A stretch of DNA of 12,759 nt from Glaciecola sp. UBA2563 (lineage in GTDB: Bacteria > Pseudomonadota > Gammaproteobacteria > Enterobacterales > Alteromonadaceae): positions 1 to 12,759 of the forward strand of contig DDLV01000048.1 of assembly GCA_002340325.1 (NCBI GenBank), given 5' to 3'. Positions within the stretch are counted from its first letter, which is position 1; each line of letters begins with the position of its first letter. Under the pieces are notes generated by a model that saw only the letters and a program-made list of their open reading frames with translations, had not been told where the DNA came from and searched no databases. The translations under genes were made by a program, and so were the position numbers. This document shows positions 6,853 to 12,759 of the stretch, one piece after another.

Positions 6853-7442
6853 ATCCAGTCAGGTAGCTTTGCCATAAGCTGTTTCAGTGCCTTAGCCCGA
6901 TGACTTATGGTGTTTTTGACCTCTTTATCAAGTTCAGCGGCAGTGCAGTCGTGTTCTGGCACATAGAACAATGGATCATATCCAAATCCTTGAGTGCCAG
7001 ACAAACGCGAGGCGATGCGACCGTGCCATTGCGATTGGCATATAAGAGGGCTTGGGTCCTCTGCATTTCGCATCAGTACCAGTACACATATAAAAAATGC
7101 ATCGCGATTGTCATATGTGCTCATTTCTTCAAGCAGCTTTTGATTATTTGCATCGTTATCGCCGTGAACGCCAGCATAACGGGCTGAGTAAATACCCGGT
7201 TGTCCGTCGAGCGCTCTCACCACTAATCCGCTGTCATCTGCAATGGCAGGTAATTGAGTAATCAATGCGGCATGTCGAGCTTTTATAATTGCGTTTTCGA
7301 CAAACGTAGTACCTGTTTCTTCAGCGTCGGTAACACCTAATGAAGCCTGGGGAACGATACGGATATCGTAGTCTTCAAAAAGACCGCTAAACTCAGCTAA
7401 CTTACCTTTATTGCCACTGGCTAGAACATATTGGGCGCTCAT
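6849..7442 (-). CDS. rdgB: RdgB, XTP/dITP pyrophosphatase
   Basis: A HAM1/RdgB-family non-canonical purine NTP pyrophosphatase (197 aa, the normal length). It hydrolyses dITP, XTP and ITP to monophosphates and so keeps deaminated purines out of DNA and RNA. The signatures are SGNKGK (9-14), which binds the nucleotide, TFVENA (46-51), ADDSGL (68-73) with the likely catalytic/metal-binding aspartates, PGIYSARYAG (82-91), GFGYDPLF (152-159) and SHRAKAL (180-186). All are intact, so the enzyme should be active. It overlaps srmB upstream (ATGA) and hemW downstream (ATGA), so it is translated as part of a coupled string. Confidence 0.97.
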   Translation of the reverse strand: MSAQYVLASGNKGKLAEFSGLFEDYDIRIVPQASLGVTDAEETGTTFVENAIIKARHAALITQLPAIADDSGLVVRALDGQPGIYSARYAGVHGDNDANNQKLLEEMSTYDNRDAFFICVLVLMRNAEDPSPLICQSQWHGRIASRLSGTQGFGYDPLFYVPEHDCTAAELDKEVKNTISHRAKALKQLMAKLPDWI

Positions 7443-8671
7443 TTCTTAAAACCTCGTGGAGTTTTCAATTTCTTCTTTGTTGTTTTTTTCTTGCTCTTTT
7501 TGACCAGTTTTGGCGCTTTGTGCTTGGGTTTTAACTCGTTAATGACACGGGGCTTCATCGCTTCACCCATAAATCGCTGGACTTTGCCAACCATCACAAA
7601 ATCATGCGCTTCTACCAAAGAAATCGCACAACCCTTTGCACCAGCTCGTCCCGTTCGGCCGATGCGATGCACATAGACATCGGCTGTTCGCGGCATATCA
7701 TAGTTAATAACGTGGCTGACATTTGGCACGTCAATGCCTCTTGCTGCAACATCTGTGGCAAGCAGAATGTTAGATGTACCCTCTCGAAATGATGAAATTG
7801 CTTTTTGTCTTTTGTCCTGCGCCATCTCACCTTGCAAGTAACATAATGAAAAGTGCGGCGTTAGCTTTTCAACCAGCTCTACAAGACGTTCTCGCGTTTT
7901 TACAAACACAATGCAAGATGCAATGGTGTTTTTTAAATGATAGTGCAGCAGCGCGTCTTTGTGTGATAAGTCATCAGCTAAATGGTACCACTGAATTGTC
8001 TTGGCTTTTTCTTTGCGACTGGGAGAGGCATGCAGTTTTACTGGATCATTTAATATATCTCTGGCAAATGCATTAACACCAGCACTCTCAAGCGTCGCGC
8101 TAAATAGCATGGATTGTCTGCGCCAACGCGCTTCGCTGGCAATTTGGTTGACGATACCCGCAAAACCCATATCTAGCATTCTGTCAGCTTCATCCAAAAC
8201 CAAACATTCTATGTCTCGGCAATCCAAGTATTCTTTTTCTATGTGTTCGAAAAGTCGGCCAGGCGTTGCGATTAAGATATCAGGTTGATTTTCTATTGTT
8301 TCTCGGTCACTTCCATAATTAATACCGCCAGTAATAACACCAATGCGCAGTTCGCAATATTGGGTCAATAACCTAGCCTGTTCTGCGACCTGTTGAGCTA
8401 GCTCCCTTGTGGGAACAAGTATAAGGCTACGGGTTTGTGCATTCGTTTTTGCGGGATGATCGAGCAAGAACTGACAAAGAGGTAATAGAAAAGCGGCGGT
8501 TTTTCCTGTGCCCGTCGGTGCACTAGCGAGAATATCTCGCTCTTCCATAGCTTCAGGAATGACGAGCTGTTGGATGAGAGTAGGGGACTGAAAGCCCATT
8601 TCTATAGCAGCATTACACAAGCAATCATCTAATTCGAGCGCTTGAAAATCAAGTTTTGATGGTTTTGACAT
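7439..8671 (-). CDS. srmB: SrmB, DEAD-box RNA helicase for 50S ribosome assembly
   Basis: A DEAD-box ATP-dependent RNA helicase of 410 aa. The motifs are all present: Q motif (F9 and Q34), APTGTGKT (51-58), PTRELA (87-92), TPGR (136-139), DEAD (160-163), SAT (191-193), ATDVAARGID (305-314) and HRIGRTGRAG (335-344). Assignment to SrmB rather than RhlB, RhlE or DeaD rests on subfamily stretches: ARWRRQSMLFSATLE, the IQWYHLADDLSHKDALL stretch, KPRVINELKPK and a lysine-rich tail (about 382-410). E. coli SrmB (444 aa) acts early in 50S assembly with L4 and L24; this copy has a shorter basic tail. It shares one base with cca (TAATG) and four with rdgB (ATGA), so it sits inside a coupled operon. Confidence 0.93.
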   Translation of the reverse strand: MSKPSKLDFQALELDDCLCNAAIEMGFQSPTLIQQLVIPEAMEERDILASAPTGTGKTAAFLLPLCQFLLDHPAKTNAQTRSLILVPTRELAQQVAEQARLLTQYCELRIGVITGGINYGSDRETIENQPDILIATPGRLFEHIEKEYLDCRDIECLVLDEADRMLDMGFAGIVNQIASEARWRRQSMLFSATLESAGVNAFARDILNDPVKLHASPSRKEKAKTIQWYHLADDLSHKDALLHYHLKNTIASCIVFVKTRERLVELVEKLTPHFSLCYLQGEMAQDKRQKAISSFREGTSNILLATDVAARGIDVPNVSHVINYDMPRTADVYVHRIGRTGRAGAKGCAISLVEAHDFVMVGKVQRFMGEAMKPRVINELKPKHKAPKLVKKSKKKTTKKKLKTPRGFKK

Positions 8672-9867
8672 TATTTTTCTAATTCTTCTATTGAGTCTCG
8701 AATGATATCAAGCCGTTGCTTATTGATAGCATCTCTTATGTCGGTCCCTTTTATGCCTTTCGCTACAAGGGGCTTAGCAGATACCGTCAAACACTGTTCA
8801 TGCGCATTCAAAAGACTCTCCATTTGCGGGTATCTATCGTTAGACTGGCTGTGCTTGGCAATGTAGTCGGCTTTACATACAAGTAGAAGCTGATTCATTC
8901 TATCTGGTTTTCTCCATGCATCAATCGCGTTAAACATATTGAGAATGTTCTTGGGCGTTTGTTTATATAAACTGTGCACAAAGGCGCAGTGTTTATTCGT
9001 TAGCTGCGCTAATTCCGCGCAGTCATTAGGGACGCTAAGCCTCTTATTTAACTGGGTGATCTTATTGTGACTTGATGCTTCATGGTTGTCTTTGTTACCG
9101 TTGATATCTATGAGATTGCTTTCCTCGACATTCGCTCCATTATCAAGAGATTGTAGTAGTGCAGCATATCTCACCTGCAAAACCTCTGAGTATTGACTTG
9201 CTTTACTAAGCACCGGCAACCTACCGATAATGTGATCAAGCTCTTTAAACCAATAGGTCAAGGCGTCAACGCGTTTTAGAATTTCAAAAAATACATGAGG
9301 TGTTGTTTCTTGAAGCGCGCGTGAAGTTTCTTGCCAGACGCGCTGTGAACTCAACGTTTGCAGCTCTCCTGAGTTAGCGATACGCTGCATAATTGCAAGT
9401 GTACTCTCGTCAACGATAAATCCTATCGCAGCAAATCTAGCGGCAAAGCGGGCGACTCGAAAAACTCTAAGAGGATCTTCTTCAAACGCTGATGAAACGT
9501 GGCGAAGCACTCGATTTTTAATATCGCGCTGACCATTGTAAGGGTCAATAATATTCCCTTGACCATCCATCGCCATAGCATTGATCGTTAGATCTCTTCT
9601 CAACAAATCCTGTTCTAATGTCACATCGCTAGAAGAGTTGCATTCAAAGCCCTTGTGTCCCATCCCTTTTTTACGCTCAGTTCTTGCGAGCGCATATTCA
9701 CTTTTTGTTTTAGGATGCAGAAACACAGGAAAATCTTTACCAACCGGTTTAAATCCTTTATCCAGCATTTCTTGAACGGTTGCTCCAACAACCACATAGT
9801 CCTCATCGACAGTCCTTCGATTGAGCAGATTATCTCTTACTGCACCGCCGACCAGATATATTTGCAT
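8671..9867 (-). CDS. cca: Cca, tRNA CCA-adding nucleotidyltransferase (HD motif lost)
   Basis: A class II tRNA nucleotidyltransferase that builds or repairs the 3'-CCA of tRNAs. From the Met at 9867 it opens MQIYLVGGAVRD, the standard start of the family, giving 398 aa. An in-frame start at 9942 adds 25 residues unlike any relative. Visible sites are the VGGAVRD phosphate loop (6-12), metal-binding D21 and D23 in VDEDYVVVG, RRDLTINA (90-97), EDPLRVFRVARFAARF (130-145) and the neck QRVWQE (175-180). The E. coli enzyme (412 aa) also carries an HD phosphohydrolase domain. Here the corresponding segment reads VRYAALLQSLDNG in place of VRFA-L-HDLGKG, and an Asn/Ser-rich stretch (about 246-268) replaces the GHE part. 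Phosphatase/phosphodiesterase activity is therefore probably gone while CCA addition is retained. First gene of its operon, divergent from the ExeA-like gene. No clear ribosome binding site. Confidence 0.94.
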   Translation of the reverse strand: MQIYLVGGAVRDNLLNRRTVDEDYVVVGATVQEMLDKGFKPVGKDFPVFLHPKTKSEYALARTERKKGMGHKGFECNSSSDVTLEQDLLRRDLTINAMAMDGQGNIIDPYNGQRDIKNRVLRHVSSAFEEDPLRVFRVARFAARFAAIGFIVDESTLAIMQRIANSGELQTLSSQRVWQETSRALQETTPHVFFEILKRVDALTYWFKELDHIIGRLPVLSKASQYSEVLQVRYAALLQSLDNGANVEESNLIDINGNKDNHEASSHNKITQLNKRLSVPNDCAELAQLTNKHCAFVHSLYKQTPKNILNMFNAIDAWRKPDRMNQLLLVCKADYIAKHSQSNDRYPQMESLLNAHEQCLTVSAKPLVAKGIKGTDIRDAINKQRLDIIRDSIEELEK

Positions 9868-9926
9868 GTAAAATTTGTTTATGTGATTTTCGTCTTTAGA
9901 TAGTGTATCAGAATGCGTTAGATTTA

Positions 9927-9954
9927 TTGACAGTAAACGCATCCATGTTACCTT
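9927..9954 (+). promoter_or_regulatory. candidate promoter of the ExeA/GspB operon
   Basis: A perfect -35 hexamer TTGACA (9927-9932) is followed after 16 bases by TACCTT (9949-9954), a weak -10. Transcription would begin near 9961, downstream of the GTG (9903) and ATG (9945) codons but upstream of TTG 9987. If the promoter is real it supports TTG 9987 as the start of the ATPase. The -10 match is only 3 of 6, so the call is tentative. Confidence 0.35.
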
Positions 9955-9986
9955 GTAGACACTACATAAAAGAACTGAAGCGCGTT

Positions 9987-10898
9987 TTGTATCTTAAATT
10001 TTATGGTCTGACTGACAACCCATTTTCCATTGCTCCTAATCCAAATTTTCTTTTTATGAGCAATCGACACCAGCAAGCGTTAGCTCACCTTACTTATGGG
10101 CTGCAGGAATCTGGTGGTTTTGTTATGTTAACGGGGGAAGTTGGCACAGGCAAAACAACAGTTTCGCGAAAGCTTATGCAAGAATTAGATGAGAGCACGC
10201 AAGCTGCGGTTATTTTAAATCCGACGCTTTCTGCGCTTGAATTACTGGCGACCATATGTAACGAGCTAAAAATCGAATATCAAGGAAATGGGCAATCACT
10301 TAAGGTGTACACCGATCTGATATTGCATAAGCTGGCTGAAAATCATCAAAACGGTATCAACACAGTTTTGATTATTGATGAAGCTCAACACCTTTTACCA
10401 GAGGTACTTGAGCAGTTAAGGCTGCTTACCAATCTGGAAACAAATAGAGAAAAACTACTCAAAGTTGTGTTGATAGGTCAGCCCGAACTACAACAATTAT
10501 TGAGACGAAACGAACTTCGACAATTAGCACAGCGAATTACCGCACGTTACCATTTATTGCCACTTACTCAAGAGGAAGTGAACTTATATGTGGAACACCG
10601 CGTTGCGGTCGCTAATGGCAAACAAAAGCTGTTTAACAAGGCTGCACTTACGCATCTGTTTTCGATCAGTGGAGGTATTCCACGCGTTCTCAATCTATTG
10701 TGTGATAGAGCGTTGAATCTCGCTTATTCATTAAACCGTCCTTATGTTGATAACAGGATAATGATTTCGGCAAGTTATCAGGTACTTGGAAAAGATATCG
10801 TATTACAACGCCAACAAGAGAAGTGGAAAAAACGGTACATACTCGCATTCATATTTGCCATAGGGTTTGGAGTGTTAGCGGGAGGTCTCTATGCCTAA
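9987..10898 (+). CDS. ExeA/GspA-type AAA ATPase with a single C-terminal membrane anchor
   Basis: An ATPase of the ExeA/GspA/MshM family. It opens with the family start YLKFYGLTDNPFSIAPNP, then shows Walker A GEVGTGKTT (50-58, K56), Walker B VLIIDEAQ with D131/E132, a sensor-like VVLIGQPEL, the arginine-rich QRITARYHLLPL, and GGIPRVLNLLCDRAL. Residues 281-303 form one transmembrane helix that ends the protein. ExeA of Aeromonas continues after this helix into a periplasmic peptidoglycan-binding domain, which is missing here. TTG 9987 gives the family-typical N-terminus (M-YLKFYGL) with GAAG six bases upstream; GTG 9903 and ATG 9945 are alternatives. The overlap of eight bases with the next gene, a GspB-type protein, supports a role in type II secretin assembly rather than MSHA pili, although MshM is a close relative. 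Confidence 0.85.
   Translation: MYLKFYGLTDNPFSIAPNPNFLFMSNRHQQALAHLTYGLQESGGFVMLTGEVGTGKTTVSRKLMQELDESTQAAVILNPTLSALELLATICNELKIEYQGNGQSLKVYTDLILHKLAENHQNGINTVLIIDEAQHLLPEVLEQLRLLTNLETNREKLLKVVLIGQPELQQLLRRNELRQLAQRITARYHLLPLTQEEVNLYVEHRVAVANGKQKLFNKAALTHLFSISGGIPRVLNLLCDRALNLAYSLNRPYVDNRIMISASYQVLGKDIVLQRQQEKWKKRYILAFIFAIGFGVLAGGLYA
10881..10886 (+). promoter_or_regulatory. strong ribosome binding site of the GspB-type gene
   Basis: GGAGGT, a consensus Shine-Dalgarno within the last codons of the ATPase gene, lies four bases before ATG 10891. It confirms the start and hence the presence of the unusual N-terminal domain in the translated protein. Confidence 0.75.
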
Positions 10899-12231
10899 AA
10901 AATTGAGCATAGAAGCTCTGTCACCTGGTATGTATGTTACAAACATTATTCAGCAAGATGGTCCAACAAAAATTAAAAAAGTAGGGTTCATCAAGTCATT
11001 GCAAATGGTAGATGGACTGAAGGAAATGGGCGTTCAAGTCGTTGAGATCGATCTAGATAAGAGCATTAAAGTTGAATTCGAAAGTCCTCAAGCAGAAAGC
11101 GCCATTTTAAATAGTTCTGAAGTCAAAAGTTCTGAAACACAAAGGCCAGAAGAAACCAGCGCTGAGAAAATGACGCTTACCGAAAAACTCTTGGAAAGCG
11201 ATAAAGAAGTTGAGCAGGTGGATAGGGAATTATCGCAGCAATTTCATAATTCACTTGTGATGTCTGCTGTCGACGAGATGCCTTCTCAATGGGAGCTTTA
11301 TGCAAAGCCGATCGCAACAATTTCGCTATTGGCCATAATGGGGTTTGTTTTGGGGTTTATCGTTATGCAAACCCCTGCAATATGGTCAACAATAAATTCG
11401 CCTGGGCAAGTCGTTGACAATTCGACAGTAACAGATGATGTAAATAGCGCGGCCGAAATTGATATAAGTAACGATGCAGAACGAGAACAGGACAAAGTTA
11501 ATAATTCTACTAGCCTTCGCGCGAATGCTGTTGATTCAACAAATGATGAGTTGACAGAACAGCGAAATCCGTTGGCAGCAACGAACACAGCTGAAACTGA
11601 GAATTCGACTAACATAGCCAGCAATGAAAACCTACAAGCAGAGGTGATCTCGGCAATACAATCAATCCCGTCCGATGACAAACAGACGGCAGTAACTGAC
11701 GAGCAGTCATCATCGCAATGGTTTTCTAATCAGAATTCTGGGACAGAAGAACTTCCAGATGCGCTGGAAAGTGTCCAAGGTGTGGAGCTTACCGCAGGAA
11801 CTCGAGTGCTTGGATATCAGGGCGAAACATCGAATACATCCGAAGATAGTAGCGACATTCCACCAGCAGAGCAAAGTAATCCACAGAATGACGTAAATCC
11901 AGAACTATTGGCGCGAATTAATCAAGCTATTGAGTCGCTAGATACAGACCCAGTCTCCACAAGTTCCGATCCTGTTACCGTTAGGGACACCTTTCTTAGG
12001 GTAGACCAACTTTCTGTGTTGATTCAAGACCAGTTGCCTAGCCTTAGTTTTAGCGCGCACATGTATGCGTCTGATCCTCAGGATAGGTGGGTTAGAGTAA
12101 ACGGTCGACGACTTGAGGAAGGAGACAAAATAACGGGTGACCTTGAAATAGAAGAAATCACATCGGATAATGTAGTGTTGAATTTCAGGGGCCAACGATT
12201 TTCGATGAAGGCCCTCAGTGATTGGCAATAA
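10891..12231 (+). CDS. GspB-type secretion protein with N-terminal DUF3391 domain
   Basis: An inner-membrane protein of 446 aa with three parts. Residues 3-62 resemble DUF3391, the module usually found in front of HD-GYP domains (LSIEALSPGMYVTNI, then VGFIKS, GLKEMGVQVVEIDLDKS). After a charged cytoplasmic stretch comes one transmembrane helix (about 140-160) and a long Ser/Asn/Glu-rich periplasmic linker (about 165-370). The last 75 residues form a GspB (T2SSB) domain: LPSLSFSAHMYASDPQDRWVRVNG-type core, then RLEEGDKITGDLEIEEIT and VVLNFRGQRFSM. GspB/ExeB works with the ExeA ATPase to place the type II secretin in the outer membrane. The ATPase gene overlaps it by eight bases, which supports this. 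No HD-GYP, EAL or other catalytic domain follows the DUF3391 part. The GspB call is firm; the DUF3391 call rests on the GMYV and ID-K pattern and spacing. Confidence 0.87.
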   Translation: MPKKLSIEALSPGMYVTNIIQQDGPTKIKKVGFIKSLQMVDGLKEMGVQVVEIDLDKSIKVEFESPQAESAILNSSEVKSSETQRPEETSAEKMTLTEKLLESDKEVEQVDRELSQQFHNSLVMSAVDEMPSQWELYAKPIATISLLAIMGFVLGFIVMQTPAIWSTINSPGQVVDNSTVTDDVNSAAEIDISNDAEREQDKVNNSTSLRANAVDSTNDELTEQRNPLAATNTAETENSTNIASNENLQAEVISAIQSIPSDDKQTAVTDEQSSSQWFSNQNSGTEELPDALESVQGVELTAGTRVLGYQGETSNTSEDSSDIPPAEQSNPQNDVNPELLARINQAIESLDTDPVSTSSDPVTVRDTFLRVDQLSVLIQDQLPSLSFSAHMYASDPQDRWVRVNGRRLEEGDKITGDLEIEEITSDNVVLNFRGQRFSMKALSDWQ

Positions 12232-12272
12232 GCGACTGGCAAAAATTGATTAACAATATCAACAAATAAAAT

Positions 12273-12291
12273 GCGCGCATTTTTCGCGCGC
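12273..12291. terminator. GC-rich hairpin between convergent genes, probable terminator
   Basis: GCGCGC (12273-12278) and GCGCGC (12286-12291) flank a seven-base loop ATTTTTC, giving a strong six-pair stem. It lies between the GspB-type gene and the convergent small membrane protein gene. On the minus strand the stem is followed by ATTTTATTTG, a passable T tract, so it probably ends the minus-strand transcript. On the plus strand the following bases are only moderately T-rich, and it may work in both directions. Confidence 0.55.
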
Positions 12292-12312
12292 TATTGTCAC
12301 TGTTATTTATTT

Positions 12313-12540
12313 TTAGTCACCCTTAAATCTGGCAGCATCAATGATACACCAAAGATGCACGATAATACCGATAACCCAAGTGAGACCGAGTGTTATAAAA
12401 GAAATACCATACAAACCATAGATGAAGATAAAGAATAGGATGGCGGCCAATAGACGACCTTGCACTAACTGTCCCAATCCTGCGATAAAAAAACTACAAA
12501 TTGCGGCTATTACATTTCCGCCTGAGCCTCGTCCCGACAT
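12313..12540 (-). CDS. small TM2-like integral membrane protein
   Basis: A 75-aa protein with a short Gly/Ser N-terminus (MSGRGSGGN) and two or three hydrophobic segments: ICSFFIAGLGQLVQGRLLAA, ILFFIFIYGLYGISFITLG and WVIGIIVHLWCIIDAARFKGD. The FxxAGLGQLxxGR turn and the WCIIDAxR ending resemble the TM2-like small membrane proteins common in bacteria, whose function is generally unknown. The ATG is preceded on the minus strand by AAGGGA at about eight bases. It is transcribed convergently with the GspB-type gene and has its own promoter elements (TATAAT at 12554-12559) and a terminator hairpin. I have no evidence tying it to secretion. Confidence 0.8.
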   Translation of the reverse strand: MSGRGSGGNVIAAICSFFIAGLGQLVQGRLLAAILFFIFIYGLYGISFITLGLTWVIGIIVHLWCIIDAARFKGD

Positions 12541-12553
12541 ATGTGTCCCTTTT

Positions 12554-12578
12554 ATTATATTTATCGTGAATATTCACG
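12554..12578 (-). promoter_or_regulatory. -10 box plus 14-bp palindromic operator candidate
   Basis: On the minus strand TATAAT (12559 down to 12554) is a perfect -10 box 14 bases before the ATG of the small membrane protein, so the leader would be very short. Five bases upstream of it lies CGTGAATATTCACG (12565-12578), a perfect 14-base palindrome occupying the spacer between the -10 and any -35. No good -35 hexamer is found at 16-18 bases. A repressor, or an activator acting on the spacer, would fit; the protein is unknown. Confidence 0.45.
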
Positions 12579-12611
12579 TGTTTGTTATTCTATTGAATAA
12601 GGCCATCATAA

Positions 12612-12759
12612 TTGCCTCAATCTCTCAAAAATAAACGTAAAAGAAGTGCATGCAGTGTCCTTATTTCTTTGGCTCTATTCTGTTTAAGTGTTGCTAAATT
12701 TCTATGATACTGATTTACAGTTGATTGTAGGTACTAGTAATTTGAAAGCTTCGAATTCA
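12612..12759 (+). other. possible 5' end of an exported protein gene, frame-broken and cut by the window end
   Basis: From TTG 12612, with AAGG nine bases upstream, a frame encodes a 31-aa signal-peptide-like sequence: basic PQSLKNKRKRSA followed by hydrophobic VLISLALFCLSVA. It stops at TGA 12705. The +1 frame is open from 12688 to the end of the window and reads FYDTDLQLIVGTSNLKASNS. One frame change near 12700 would join the two into a signal peptide plus mature protein. It could be a real short peptide, a pseudogene, a sequencing error or chance. Nothing else is visible in the final 220 bases on the plus strand. Confidence 0.15.

Noticed and set aside
9868..9942. 25-residue N-terminal extension of Cca from an in-frame ATG at 9942
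   Set aside because: Class II CCA enzymes begin at the KIYLVGGAVRD motif; the Met at 9867 gives exactly that start, and the extension resembles nothing in the family.
9903..9986. Longer starts (GTG 9903, ATG 9945) for the ExeA-like ATPase
   Set aside because: Neither has a ribosome binding site, and a TTGACA box lies between them. TTG 9987 gives the family-standard N-terminus. The ATG 9945 form is not excluded.
12733..12758. Cluster of SpeI, HindIII and EcoRI sites at the very end, like a vector polylinker
   Set aside because: The flanking bases do not match a multiple cloning site I recognise and the sites are irregularly spaced; chance in AT-rich DNA is enough.
1..12759. Mobile element, prophage or CRISPR array
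   Set aside because: No transposase, integrase, direct-repeat array or terminal inverted repeats were seen; a tRNA is present but nothing beside it looks integrated.

Overview
The window looks like a chromosomal segment of a marine gammaproteobacterium of the Alteromonadales (Alteromonas/Glaciecola/Paraglaciecola-like). That placement rests on the SrmB, HemW, RdgB and Cca sequences, the AT-leaning base composition, the ExeA/GspB pair and the CheC-type response regulator. It is an inference from remembered protein families, not from a search. I see no insertion sequence, prophage, CRISPR array or integrase.

Layout. 1-300: a tRNA-Ile2 (CAU anticodon) on the minus strand with a good sigma-70 promoter, then a spacer holding a 15-bp dyad. 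303-1661 (+): a tightly packed operon of an unrecognised 109-aa protein followed by an LrgA-family and an LrgB-family membrane protein. The lrgA frame has no ATG, GTG or TTG in a position that would give the whole protein. 1795-3281 (+): a response regulator whose output domain is a CheC-like phosphatase, followed by a stand-alone PAS protein that starts at TTG. 3357-5698 (+): a lipoprotein with three Ig/PKD-like domains and a C-terminal DUF1566 (Lcl C-terminal) domain, then a small secreted DUF1566 protein. 5695-9867 (-): a compact housekeeping operon cca-srmB-rdgB-hemW in which every gene overlaps the next by 1 or 4 bases. Its last stop codon overlaps the stop of the convergent DUF1566 gene. 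9987-12231 (+): a divergent two-gene operon of an ExeA/GspA-type AAA ATPase ending in a single membrane anchor, and a GspB-type protein with an unusual N-terminal DUF3391 domain. 12313-12540 (-): a 75-aa TM2-like membrane protein with a perfect -10 box and an adjoining 14-bp palindrome. The last 220 bases may contain the start of another exported protein, but only across a frame break.

How the genes work together. LrgA and LrgB probably form one membrane transport or holin-like complex, with the 109-aa protein translated just ahead of them. The CheC response regulator and PAS protein look like a sensory pair without their own kinase. The two DUF1566 proteins probably act together at the outer membrane or cell surface. 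The cca operon joins tRNA 3'-end maturation, 50S ribosome assembly, nucleotide-pool cleaning and a radical-SAM haem chaperone. The ExeA/GspB pair would help assemble the type II secretin.

Most worth following up: the DUF3391-GspB fusion, the ExeA-like ATPase without its peptidoglycan-binding half, the probable ATT (or frameshift) expression of lrgA, and a CCA-adding enzyme that has lost its HD phosphohydrolase motif.
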